Part shown: in pieces, positions 42,414 to 50,921 of the stretch
How positions within the stretch are numbered: position 1 is the stretch's first letter
Layout of the letters: every line of letters starts with the position of its first letter
Source: Candidatus Aminicenantota bacterium
GTDB lineage: Bacteria > Acidobacteriota > Aminicenantia > UBA2199
Assembly: GCA_016934745.1 (NCBI GenBank)
Contig: JAFGSF010000009.1
Coordinates: 1 to 55,121, forward strand
DNA: 55,121 nt
Direction of reading: 5' to 3'
The notes under the pieces: model-generated
Told to the model about the DNA's origin: nothing
Database searches by the model: none
What the model saw: the letters and a program-made list of their open reading frames with translations, nothing else
Position numbers and translations under genes: made by a program

Positions 42414-43622
42414 ATGTCTGATTTTCACCAGAATGGCATCATCACGACCCTGCACCGGCTTGGCAAACCATCTTTGCAGCGGCTGGAAGCGGAATTGGTC
42501 GAATATGCAAAATTCCGGCCGGTGGCGCTGGTATTGCCTGCGCTCTATTCCGAGTTCGAAGGGCCTGCCATGGCAGGGATTGTGGAAGAACTGACCAAGG
42601 TGAAATTCCTCAAAGAAATTATCCTTGTCCTGGACAAGGCTTCCGAGAAGGAATTTCGCAAAGTTCAGGAATTCATGGCGCCGATTTCATCTGAAGTTAA
42701 AATAATCCACAACGACGGTAAAAGGATCGGGGAAATTTTTGATACATTCAGCCGCAACGGGCTGGAAGTCGGCCTGCGCGGTAAAGGGCGTTCCGCCTGG
42801 CTGGCGTATGGATACGTGATCGGTCGCGGTCAATCGGATGTCATCGCCCTTCATGACTGTGATATTGTGACCTATAACCGCGAAATGCTGGTGCGGCTCT
42901 GCTATCCGGTGGTAAATCCCAGCGTGGATTATGTGTTTTGCAAGGGGTTTTACAGCCGGATCACCGATCGCATGCACGGCCGGGTGACCCGGCTTCTGAT
43001 TACACCGCTGATCCGTTCGATTCAGACGCTTCGCGGGCCATTGGGATTCATCAATTTTCTGGACAGCTTTCGTTATCCGCTGTCCGGAGAATTCTGCATG
43101 ATCACCGATGTGGCCAGGGTGAACCGTATTCCCTGGGATTGGGGCCTGGAAGTGGGTTCTCTGGCGGAAGTGTACCGAAATTATTCGCCGCGACGTGTTT
43201 GCCAGGTCGACATCGCCGAAAATTACGAGCACAAGCATCAAGCCCTGTCGGAACACGATCCCGAGAAGGGTTTGCTGAAGATGACCATCGATATCTGCAA
43301 ATCCATTTTCAGGACCCTGGCGTCGGAAGGGAGTGTTTTTTCGCAAGGTTTTTTCAGATCTCTCTCGGTAGCCTACCTGCGCCAGGCGGAAGACACCATT
43401 GTCAGGTACGAGGCCGATGCCGCCATCAATGGGCTCGAGTTTGACCGTCATGAGGAGGCCAAGGCGGTTGAGGCCTTCACACGGGGCCTCATCATGGCCG
43501 CCGAGGCATTCATTGAAAATCCCATGGGCACGCCGCTGATTCCGAATTGGAACCGGGTGATATCGGCCATTCCGGGTATTTTGGAAATGATGCAAGAAGC
43601 CGTGGATGAAGACAATCGCTGA
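42414..43622 (+). CDS. glucosyl-3-phosphoglycerate-synthase-like glycosyltransferase
   Basis: A 402-residue GT-A enzyme. ALVLPALYSEFEGPAMAGI opens the nucleotide-binding fold; LRGKGRSAWLAYGYVI and ALHDCDIVTY hold the sugar-nucleotide and metal site (DxD as DCD). The C-terminal third (DFCMITDVAR-like region at SGEFCMITDVARVNRIPWDWGLEVG) matches retaining transferases of the GpgS/GT81 kind. The reaction would join a sugar (glucose) to 3-phosphoglycerate. The adjacent HAD phosphatase supports this: the two enzymes together would make glucosylglycerate, an osmolyte. The exact sugar is not fixed by the sequence. Also possible: mannosyl-3-phosphoglycerate synthase-like activity. Confidence 0.75.
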   Translation: MSDFHQNGIITTLHRLGKPSLQRLEAELVEYAKFRPVALVLPALYSEFEGPAMAGIVEELTKVKFLKEIILVLDKASEKEFRKVQEFMAPISSEVKIIHNDGKRIGEIFDTFSRNGLEVGLRGKGRSAWLAYGYVIGRGQSDVIALHDCDIVTYNREMLVRLCYPVVNPSVDYVFCKGFYSRITDRMHGRVTRLLITPLIRSIQTLRGPLGFINFLDSFRYPLSGEFCMITDVARVNRIPWDWGLEVGSLAEVYRNYSPRRVCQVDIAENYEHKHQALSEHDPEKGLLKMTIDICKSIFRTLASEGSVFSQGFFRSLSVAYLRQAEDTIVRYEADAAINGLEFDRHEEAKAVEAFTRGLIMAAEAFIENPMGTPLIPNWNRVISAIPGILEMMQEAVDEDNR

Positions 43623-43688
43623 AAAAAACAGATCATTCTGTTTTAACGCCGGGGCTTGAATCATGGTGCCGCTGGATTTTCCTCTGCC

Positions 43689-44495
43689 ATGATGACCGGC
43701 AAAATGATCATCATCACCGACCTGGACGGCACCTTGCTCCATCCGCAAACTTATTCTTTCATGGAAGCTCGACCCGCCTTGCGCTTAATCCGCAAGTTGG
43801 GAATTCCCCTCATCTTCTGTTCCAGTAAGACCCGTGCCGAAATAAGTGTGTTCCGGAAACGACTGCGAAACAGCCACCCATTTATTTCTGAGAATGGCGG
43901 CGGCATATATATCCCGCAGGGATATTTCTCGGCTGCCGTGAATGGCCGGGAGACGGCCGGCTATCCATGCATTATCCTGGGAACCCCGTATGGGGAAATC
44001 AGAAAGCACTTTGTCGGGCTCCGGGACCGCCTGCGGGCACCGGTCCTTGGTTTTGGCGACATGACGGTGGCAGACATTGCCGGGCTGACCGGGCTTTCCC
44101 GGCATGCGGCCGGACTGGCCCGGCAGCGGGAATTTGACGAACCCTTCATCTTCACCGGAGATATGGACGGCCATTTTTTTAGGGAAATTGAAGCCGTCGG
44201 CCTTCATTGGACGCGTGGCAGGATATTCCATCTGTCTGGCGACCACGACAAGGGAAAAGCCGTGCAGCGGTTGATTGATTTGTTCAAGCGGCAGTATGGG
44301 CCTGTACAGAGTATCGGCCTGGGAGACAGCCTGAATGATCAATCGTTGCTTGCGGCGGTGGACCGGCCGGTGCTGGTCCGGCACCTGGACGGGAGTTTTG
44401 ATTCCGAGGTCCGGGTTCCGGGGCTGTTGAAGACCCGGCATGCCGGTGCCGCGGGATGGAACGAGGCGGTACTGGAGTTGCTCGGCCATGGCTGA
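43689..44495 (+). CDS. mannosyl/glucosyl-3-phosphoglycerate phosphatase (HAD-IIB, MpgP-type)
   Basis: A 268-residue HAD enzyme. Motif I IITDLDGTLL, motif II FCSSKT, the MpgP block HPFISENGGGIYIP, and motif III/IV GDHDKGKAVQRL ... GLGDSLNDQSLL are all present with conserved Asp residues. MpgP-type enzymes remove the phosphate from sugar-3-phosphoglycerates. The start is uncertain: ATG codons at 43689 and 43692, or a TTG at 43656; no good ribosome binding site is seen. It lies between the two glycosyltransferases, 67 and 27 bases from them. Confidence 0.82.
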   Translation: MMTGKMIIITDLDGTLLHPQTYSFMEARPALRLIRKLGIPLIFCSSKTRAEISVFRKRLRNSHPFISENGGGIYIPQGYFSAAVNGRETAGYPCIILGTPYGEIRKHFVGLRDRLRAPVLGFGDMTVADIAGLTGLSRHAAGLARQREFDEPFIFTGDMDGHFFREIEAVGLHWTRGRIFHLSGDHDKGKAVQRLIDLFKRQYGPVQSIGLGDSLNDQSLLAAVDRPVLVRHLDGSFDSEVRVPGLLKTRHAGAAGWNEAVLELLGHG

Positions 44496-44521
44496 AAAGT
44501 TAAACACGTGACGGGAGGCAT

Positions 44522-45781
44522 ATGCTCAGCACAATAAAAAGCAGGGATATTCAGGAACAAATCGCCCGGATCAAGGAAGCCGACATCGTCATCGGTATCC
44601 CGAGCTTCAACAATGCCCGCACCATCGGGCACGTGGTCCGGGCCGTCCAGGCCGGCCTGCTCAAGTATTTCCCAGACAGCAAGGCCTTGCTGGTGAACTC
44701 GGACGGCGGCTCGACCGATAGAACCATGGATATCGTCAACCAGTCTGCCATTGAAGACCTGCAGTCCATTCTCCTTCATCACCGCGGCGAACCGTTTTTC
44801 AAGATTGCCACGCCCTACCTGGGCTTGCCCGGAAAAGGGAGCGCCTTTCACACCATCTTTGAAATTGCCGCCGCCCTGGAAGCAAAGGCCTGCGCCGTGG
44901 TCGATTCGGACCTGCGCAGCATTACCCCCGAATGGGTCGAGCTGCTGGTAAAACCGGTACTCTCTGAAGGCTTCGATTTTGTCACTCCGCTCTATCATCG
45001 CCATAAATATGACGGCACCATCACCAACAGCATCGTCTATCCATTGACGAGGGCGCTCTACGGCAAGCAGGTGCGCCAGCCCATCGGGGGGGATTTCGGC
45101 TTCTCGGGCCGGATGGCAAAATTTTTCCTTACTAAGAATGTCTGGCGCACGGACATTGCCCGTTATGGGATTGATATCTGGATGACCACCGAGGCGATCG
45201 CCAATAATTTCAAAATTGCCCAGTCCTTTCTCGGGGCCAAGATCCACGACGCCAAGGATCCCGGGTCTGATTTGAGTGTCATGCTTTCCCAGGTAACCGG
45301 CGTGGCCTTCAGTTTGATGAAAGAGTATTATGAAATCTGGAAGCCGATTCAGGGTTCCCGCGCCATTCCCACCTTTGGTTTTCAGTACACGGTGGGATTG
45401 GAACAGTTGCATGTGGATGTGGGCCGGATGCTTTCCATTTTCCGCCAGGGAGTCAAAGAACTGACTCAATTATGGAGGCAGATACTCGGCCCCGGCGATC
45501 TCGGCGAGCTGGAAGCCATCGGCGCGTGCCCGGATCAGGAGTTCCGCTTCCCGCTCAACCTGTGGACGCGCGTTGTGTTTGATTTTGCCATTGCCTATCA
45601 CAAGCAAAAATTGCCAGTTGACCATTTGCTCAAGTCCCTGACCCCGCTTTATCTCGGCAAAACGGCGTCTTTCGTTAAAGAAGTGGAAAACATGGGACAA
45701 GAAGAAGCCGAGGCCGAGATCGAGAAACTCTGCCTGGAATTCGAGCAAAGCAAAGAGCTCCTGATCAACCAATGGCGATGA
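44522..45781 (+). CDS. GT-A family glycosyltransferase, probably of the solute pathway
   Basis: A 419-residue protein. The GT2-like fold starts with DIVIGIPSFNNARTIGHVV, then VNSDGGSTDRT, LGLPGKGSAFHTIFEIAAAL and VVDSDLRSITPEW (metal site DSD). The C-terminal half is helical. A clear GGGAGG lies 5 bases before the ATG. As third gene of the group it could add a second sugar (for example mannose to glucosylglycerate, as in the mannosylglucosylglycerate pathway of Petrotoga). That idea is inference from the gene order; a cell-envelope role is possible too. Confidence 0.7.
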   Translation: MLSTIKSRDIQEQIARIKEADIVIGIPSFNNARTIGHVVRAVQAGLLKYFPDSKALLVNSDGGSTDRTMDIVNQSAIEDLQSILLHHRGEPFFKIATPYLGLPGKGSAFHTIFEIAAALEAKACAVVDSDLRSITPEWVELLVKPVLSEGFDFVTPLYHRHKYDGTITNSIVYPLTRALYGKQVRQPIGGDFGFSGRMAKFFLTKNVWRTDIARYGIDIWMTTEAIANNFKIAQSFLGAKIHDAKDPGSDLSVMLSQVTGVAFSLMKEYYEIWKPIQGSRAIPTFGFQYTVGLEQLHVDVGRMLSIFRQGVKELTQLWRQILGPGDLGELEAIGACPDQEFRFPLNLWTRVVFDFAIAYHKQKLPVDHLLKSLTPLYLGKTASFVKEVENMGQEEAEAEIEKLCLEFEQSKELLINQWR

Positions 45782-45892
45782 TCGTGAAAACCGTGGAGCG
45801 GACAAACCATCATCGAAGCCAGCAACCTGTTTGACCTAGCGGATGCAAGCGGTCGTCGCAGCTTTCCCGTAAATTGACAAAAAGAAATAAAA

Positions 45893-48037
45893 TTATCTGT
45901 CTGCTGTTTTCTTGCGGTTGATGGAGTAAATGTCGGGGACTTTTTTGAGCTGGCTGTAAATTTCATTGAGCTGGAACATGTCCCTGACTTCAAAGATCAG
46001 CGTGATCTTGACCATGTCCTGGCTGGTTTGCTCCTGCTCGAGTTTCTTGATATTGGAATTGCTGGCCGCGGTGATGCCGGTGATGGCACTGAGCACGCCG
46101 GGCTTGTCGGCCACCAGCAGTTCGAGCTTGACCTGGTAGGCATGCTCGTAGGCGTCGTTCCAGGTCACGTGTTTCAAGCGCGAGGTGATTTCCATGTTGA
46201 CATTGGCGCATGTTTTTCGGTGCACCACCAGGCCGCGGTTCTTGGTGATGTAGCCGATGATTTCTTCACCCTTGATCGGGTGGCAGCACTTGGCGAAAAT
46301 GAAATCGATATCGGGCTGGCCGTCGACATGGACCAGCGAATGCAGCGAACTGGTTCGCGCCGCCGCCCTTTTTACCGGTTTGATTTCAACGGCGCCGACT
46401 TCGGGAAACAGTTTTTTAAGCGTCAGCTTGTTCAATGTTTTTCTGCCGCCGCCGATATCCCTGAGGAATGATTCCATATCCGGGTAACCGGCGGCGTTGA
46501 CCCTCTTTTGCATTTCCTCTTCGTCGAATTTGAGGCGGTATTTTTTCTGATATTCGCGCACCACCTTCTGCCACAGCCGGCGGCCTTTTTCATGGGCGTA
46601 GGCGAATTCCTCTTTCTGCAGGTGGGTCATGATCCTTTTTCTGGCGCGGGTGGTCATGGCGAATTTCAGCCAGTCGGCGCTGGGGCTGCTGTTTTTCTGG
46701 GTGATGATTTCGACCACGTCGCCCGAATTCAGCTTGGTGCGCAGTGGGACCAGCTTTTCGTTGACGATGGCGTTCTTGCAGTGGTCGCCGACTTCCGAAT
46801 GGATGGCATAGGCAAAATCGATGGGGCTGGAGCCGGCTTTGAGATTAACGACCTTGCCTTTGGGGGTGAACACGTAAATTTCGTTGGGGGTCAGGTCGCG
46901 CTTGACCAGGCTGAGAAATTCCTTGGGATCGGGATTGGTCTTGTGGTAATCGATCATTTCCCGGAACCATTCCAGTCGGTGGTCGTTTTCCAGAAAAGCC
47001 AGGCCTTCCTTGTATTTCCAGTGGGCGGCGATTCCCTCCTCGGCGTTGCGGTGCATTTCCCGGGTGCGGATCTGGATCTCGAATTTCACCCCCTCGCGGG
47101 TGATGATCGTCGTGTGGATGGACTGGTAAAAATTGCTCTTGGGATTGGTGATGAAATCGCGCCAGCGGCCGGGGATGTGCACCCATTGCTGATGGATGGC
47201 ACCCATGATCACGTAGCAGTTGGCCACGGTGTCGGTGATCACGCGCAAGGCCAGCAGGTCGTAGACGTTTTCCAGTTCGATGTTTTGTTTTTGCAGCTTG
47301 CGGTAGATCGAAATTTCCCTCTTGATGCGGTAGTGGATTTCGGCCTTGATCTTGGCGTTCTTGAGTATGTGCAGGATTTGCTTTTTCAGATTTTCCACCT
47401 GCTTCATGGCCAGTTCGTATTTGTCGCTGACTTCGCTCTTGATGCGCCGGTATTCCTCGGGATGGAGAACCGTGAAGGACACGTCCTCGAGTTCGTCGCG
47501 GATCTTGCCCATGCCCAGGCGGTAGGCGATGGGGGCGTATATCTCCAGGGTTTCGCGGGCGATCTTGATCTGGCGCTCGGGGGGCAGGTGGGCCAGGGTG
47601 CGGATGTTGTGCAGCCGGTCGGCCAGTTTGATCAGGATGACCCGGACATCGGCGGTCATGGCGATGATCATTTTTTTAAGGGTTTCCGCCTGGGCGTCCT
47701 CGACGTCCACTTCGGAAATCTTGGATATCTTGGTGACGCCCCAGACAATGTCGCTGATCTCGGATCCGAAAAGCCGGTTCAAGTCTTCGCGGCTGTACTG
47801 GGAATCCTCGATGACGTCGTGCAGCAGGGCGGCGGCGATGGAAATCTCGTCCACCTTCATGTCGGCCAGGATGCCGGCCACGGTCAGCGGGTGGGTGATA
47901 TAGGGCTCGTTGGAAGCCCTTTTCTGGTTCAGGTGGGCGTCGGTGGAAACGGCATAGGCCTTTTTTAGCAGGGCAATGTTGGCTTCGGGATAATAGCTCA
48001 GTATTTTTTCCTGCAGTTCGTGAAAGCGCTTGATCAT
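45893..48037 (-). CDS. bifunctional RelA/SpoT-type (p)ppGpp synthetase/hydrolase
   Basis: A 714-residue protein. The HD hydrolase domain (residues about 30-190) has intact HPLTVAGILADM, ALLHDVIED and the LADRLHN motif. The synthetase domain has REISIYRKLQKQ and VYDLLALRVITD, with RWRDFITNPKSNFYQSIHTT at the RXKD position (RWRD), typical of bifunctional rather than synthetase-only enzymes. TGS (VFTPKGKVVNLKAGSSPIDFAYAIH), helical/CC regions with conserved CCHPIKGEEIIGY, and ACT domain complete it. Start: the -10 TATAAT ends at 48046, so ATG 48043 is too close; ATG 48037 (MIKRFHEL) would be the first codon of a leaderless message. The stop is 111 bases from the convergent glycosyltransferase. 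Confidence 0.93.
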   Translation of the reverse strand: MIKRFHELQEKILSYYPEANIALLKKAYAVSTDAHLNQKRASNEPYITHPLTVAGILADMKVDEISIAAALLHDVIEDSQYSREDLNRLFGSEISDIVWGVTKISKISEVDVEDAQAETLKKMIIAMTADVRVILIKLADRLHNIRTLAHLPPERQIKIARETLEIYAPIAYRLGMGKIRDELEDVSFTVLHPEEYRRIKSEVSDKYELAMKQVENLKKQILHILKNAKIKAEIHYRIKREISIYRKLQKQNIELENVYDLLALRVITDTVANCYVIMGAIHQQWVHIPGRWRDFITNPKSNFYQSIHTTIITREGVKFEIQIRTREMHRNAEEGIAAHWKYKEGLAFLENDHRLEWFREMIDYHKTNPDPKEFLSLVKRDLTPNEIYVFTPKGKVVNLKAGSSPIDFAYAIHSEVGDHCKNAIVNEKLVPLRTKLNSGDVVEIITQKNSSPSADWLKFAMTTRARKRIMTHLQKEEFAYAHEKGRRLWQKVVREYQKKYRLKFDEEEMQKRVNAAGYPDMESFLRDIGGGRKTLNKLTLKKLFPEVGAVEIKPVKRAAARTSSLHSLVHVDGQPDIDFIFAKCCHPIKGEEIIGYITKNRGLVVHRKTCANVNMEITSRLKHVTWNDAYEHAYQVKLELLVADKPGVLSAITGITAASNSNIKKLEQEQTSQDMVKITLIFEVRDMFQLNEIYSQLKKVPDIYSINRKKTADR

Positions 48038-48045
48038 TTTCATGT

Positions 48046-48073
48046 ATTATATATCATTTATTGCCAATGGCAA
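48046..48073 (-). promoter_or_regulatory. promoter of relA/spoT, close to the start codon
   Basis: Minus strand TTGCCA (48073-48068), 16 bases, perfect TATAAT (48051-48046). Only 8 bases separate it from the ATG at 48037. Confidence 0.65.
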
Positions 48074-48094
48074 CGCGTTTTTAAAAAAATCATC

Positions 48095-48123
48095 TTGACC
48101 CGGGACGAAAAAGCGGCTATGCT
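48095..48123 (+). promoter_or_regulatory. promoter of rsmD, close to the start codon
   Basis: TTGACC (48095-48100), 17 bases, TATGCT (48118-48123). The ATG at 48130 is 6 bases further, where transcription would start; no Shine-Dalgarno sequence is present. Confidence 0.6.
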
Positions 48124-48129
48124 TGTTCC

Positions 48130-48678
48130 ATGATCAGGATTTCCAGCGGATTTTACAAGGGGCGCGTACTGCGCGGCGGCAAAAACCCCCTCATCCGCCC
48201 GACCATGTCCAAGTTGAAGCTCACTTTTTTCGATATCCTACAAAACGATATCAAGGAAAAAATATTTCTGGACGGCTTCGCCGGCAGCGGCAACATCGGC
48301 ATCGAAGCCCTTTCCCGCGGCGCCGAGTACGTCATCTTCATCGACGATCTGCCCGAGGCGGCGCGCATCATCAAGCATAACACCGAAAAGATCGGCATTG
48401 CCCCCGATTTTTACCGGGTGATCTGCGGCGATTTCAACCGCTCGATCATCGCCCTGGCCAAGGACGGCTTCCAGTTCGACCTGATCTACCTCGACCCGCC
48501 CTACGCCATGCTGGAATACGCCAATCCCCTGAAAGTGATCTTCAAACGCAACGTGCTGAAAGCGGACGGGCTGGTCGTGCTGGAACGGCCGACCCATGTC
48601 CGCTTTGAAACTCAGTATTTCACGCTGCGGCGCACCCAGCGCAGCGGCAACGAGAGCCTCGATTTTTTCGGTTACTGA
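48130..48678 (+). CDS. rsmD: 16S rRNA (guanine966-N2)-methyltransferase RsmD
   Basis: A 182-residue protein of usual length. The SAM pocket DGFAGSGNIGIEALSRGA (about 48-65), the catalytic DPPYAMLEY (motif IV, Asp-Pro-Pro-Tyr) and the N-terminal RISSGFYKGRVLRG, then RPTMSKLKLTFFDIL are standard. RsmD methylates the N2 of G966 in the small-subunit rRNA during 30S assembly. It is divergent from relA/spoT with a 92-base gap. The ATG at 48130 lies at the expected transcription start, so the mRNA seems leaderless. Confidence 0.93.
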   Translation: MIRISSGFYKGRVLRGGKNPLIRPTMSKLKLTFFDILQNDIKEKIFLDGFAGSGNIGIEALSRGAEYVIFIDDLPEAARIIKHNTEKIGIAPDFYRVICGDFNRSIIALAKDGFQFDLIYLDPPYAMLEYANPLKVIFKRNVLKADGLVVLERPTHVRFETQYFTLRRTQRSGNESLDFFGY

Positions 48679-48814
48679 TCCCGATTTTTTATGCCCGCCC
48701 CGGCGGCCGGAAAACCTTTGCAGATTCAAAACGAAATTCCGTTTATCGGCTTTTTGGCCAGGCAACTTCCGGCATGTCTGGAGTGATTTCGAACTGAAAT
48801 AATTGAGAAATGGC

Positions 48815-48843
48815 TTGTAATTGACTATTTGAAAATATATAAT
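48815..48843 (+). promoter_or_regulatory. promoter of the small membrane protein gene
   Basis: TTGTAA (48815-48820), 17 bases, perfect TATAAT (48838-48843). An inverted repeat AAACCA/TGGTTT with a 3-base spacer lies just downstream (about 48845-48859), where an operator could sit. The stretch 48679-48814 shows nothing else. Confidence 0.55.
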
Positions 48844-48899
48844 TAAACCAACCTGGTTTGATTGCCAAATAAGCCTATATTATGGGAGGAGCGCGTAAT

Positions 48900-49211
48900 A
48901 TGAATACTTTATTTTTAGTGGAAACACCGGTCATGAAACCCTTGAATGAAGTTTTGCACAGCATACTCACCTTTATTTATTTTCTGGCCCACCAGATCGG
49001 CTTGGGGATCGTCAAGGCTGTCAATTCGATCATCCCCAGTATTAATCTCCCGAGCAACATTGTCGATCCGCTGGGGTTCCTGGTCATACTGACTTTGTTC
49101 ATGTTTCTGGTCAGCGTGGAACTTGGCAGAAAAATCGCCTGGATCATCATTGCCGCGGGTTGGATACTGCTGTTCATCAGAATTCTGATGATTATTTTTA
49201 AAATCGGATAA
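48900..49211 (+). CDS. small two-helix membrane protein, unknown function
   Basis: A 103-residue protein starting MNTLFLVETPVMKP. Two or three hydrophobic stretches are seen: a shorter one around 20-40 (LTFIYFLAHQIGLGIV) and two stronger ones around 57-78 and 80-102. There are no motifs and no enzyme signature. GGGAGGAGCG lies 4-10 bases before the ATG, so this start is preferred to 48882. It is separated from GH130 by 126 bases without a gene. I do not recognise the family. Confidence 0.6.
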   Translation: MNTLFLVETPVMKPLNEVLHSILTFIYFLAHQIGLGIVKAVNSIIPSINLPSNIVDPLGFLVILTLFMFLVSVELGRKIAWIIIAAGWILLFIRILMIIFKIG

Positions 49212-49337
49212 GCTGCCGCAAAACAGAAGGCGAAGGTTATGGGCGATAAGGGATAGGCAGGAAAAGAAGCAGACGCTTTTATTGAGGTGCTGCGGTTCAT
49301 TGCTTTAGTAACGAATATAGACTAGTATGGCCTTATC

Positions 49338-50921
49338 ATGGAAAAAAAATCAAATGCTCGTTTCAAACAATCATCCATATTCCCGGGAAATGAGATATTG
49401 ATCGCCCATCAGCAGCTCGGCAAGCCTGTGCTCCATGACCCGGTCGTCATTTCGCGCCTGTTCAAGCGCATCACCAACAAAACCCTGAAAAATATCCGCC
49501 CGGACGCGCGCCGGGTCATTACCCGCCCTTTCCGTCCCGCCACGGAGAGCCACGTCGATCATATCGTCGCCCGCGTCCTGGCTTTGGATGAAGCCAAGGC
49601 CAAAATCCTGCTCAAGCAGACGCTCAAGGAGTTTGCCCACCGCCATAAAGATATTCAATCCGTCCTGATTGAGAACTACCAGAAGATCAGCGGCTATGTC
49701 CGGGAGCCGGCGCTGTTGTCTGAGGAAAAAAAGCTTTTACTGGGGTCCTGTTTTACCATGGAATATTCCATCGAATCGGCCGCCCTTTTTAATCCTTCGA
49801 TTGTTATCTATCCCAAGCAGAACAATCTGCAGAAGGGGCAGACGCGCGTGATCTTTAGTTTCCGCGCCACCGGTGAAGGACATATATCTTCGATCGTTTT
49901 TCGCAGTGCCCTGATTGACAGGGATAATTCTATTTTTTTGGAATCGGTCACACCGTTTCTGGGCACGCCCGATGTCGTCCTGAACGCGACGTACGACCGG
50001 GGACTTTTCAAGGCCAAGCTGGAGGAGATGGAACAGTTCAGCGAGGCGGCCAAGGCGATCTTCCAGCACCTGCCGGCCAGTTTTACGCCGGAAGAAATGG
50101 GCCGGGCGATCCAAGCCGTTCGTTCCAGCAACGCCTTTGCTGCCGCCGACATGGACGATTCCCTTGTCCACATTAAGTGGTTGACCGAATCGAATTATGA
50201 GATCTTTTTCCCGCACGGGCAATTGATTTCGGAAAGGGTCATTTTTCCTGTTTCGCAAAACGAGAGCAACGGGGTTGAAGACGCGCGCTTTGTCCGTTTT
50301 GTCGACCCAGACGGCCGTGTTACCTATTTTGCGACTTATACGGCGTATAACGGCCGGGAGATATTGCCGCAACTGATCGAAACGGAAGATTTTCATCGTT
50401 TCAAGATCTCGACCCTGAACGGCGCCATGGCGCGCAACAAGGGCATGGCCCTTTTTCCGCGCCGGGTCAATGGCCGGTACGCTATGGTCACGCGCAGCGA
50501 CGGGGAAAATCTCTATTTGAGCTATTCCGATAACATCCATTTCTGGCATGAAGGAGTGAAAATCGAAGCGCCGCAAAACCCCTGGGAGCTGGTCCAGATC
50601 GGCAATTGCGGTTCTCCTTTGGAAACTGAAAAAGGCTGGCTGCTGCTGACGCATGGGGTGGGGCCGATGCGCAAGTACTGTATCGGCGTTTCGCTTCTGG
50701 ACCTGAAAAATCCCGCCCGAATAATCGGCCGCTTGGAATTGCCCTTGCTGGCGCCTCGGGAAGAAGAACGCGAAGGCTATGTGCCGAACGTAGTTTACAG
50801 CTGCGGTTCGATCATCCTCAATGGCGAATTGATCATCCCCTACGCCATCTCCGATTCCCAATCGCACGTGGCCAGCATCTCGGTCGACGAACTGCTCGAA
50901 AAGCTTTTACCGCGGCGCTAG
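49338..50921 (+). CDS. GH130-family beta-mannoside phosphorylase/hydrolase
   Basis: A 527-residue protein. Residues about 1-200 are an N-terminal region with many charged helices; the rest is a five-bladed propeller of the GH130 kind: SNGVEDARFVRFVD (GVEDAR, with the catalytic acid Asp), YFATYTAYNGREILPQL, ARNKGMALFPRR and IGNCGSPLETEKGWLLLTHGVG. GH130 enzymes phosphorolyse or hydrolyse beta-1,2- or beta-1,4-mannosides. The N-terminal extension is longer than in most characterised members. It converges with the GT4 fusion: both stop codons lie in one CTAG. The pairing of GH130 with GT4 genes is known from other bacteria. The exact glycoside is open. Confidence 0.82.
   Translation: MEKKSNARFKQSSIFPGNEILIAHQQLGKPVLHDPVVISRLFKRITNKTLKNIRPDARRVITRPFRPATESHVDHIVARVLALDEAKAKILLKQTLKEFAHRHKDIQSVLIENYQKISGYVREPALLSEEKKLLLGSCFTMEYSIESAALFNPSIVIYPKQNNLQKGQTRVIFSFRATGEGHISSIVFRSALIDRDNSIFLESVTPFLGTPDVVLNATYDRGLFKAKLEEMEQFSEAAKAIFQHLPASFTPEEMGRAIQAVRSSNAFAAADMDDSLVHIKWLTESNYEIFFPHGQLISERVIFPVSQNESNGVEDARFVRFVDPDGRVTYFATYTAYNGREILPQLIETEDFHRFKISTLNGAMARNKGMALFPRRVNGRYAMVTRSDGENLYLSYSDNIHFWHEGVKIEAPQNPWELVQIGNCGSPLETEKGWLLLTHGVGPMRKYCIGVSLLDLKNPARIIGRLELPLLAPREEEREGYVPNVVYSCGSIILNGELIIPYAISDSQSHVASISVDELLEKLLPRR

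Noticed and set aside
46508..47968. A 486-codon open frame on the plus strand
   Set aside because: It is exactly antisense to the RelA/SpoT-type gene, whose domains are unmistakable. The long frame is a by-product of codon bias.
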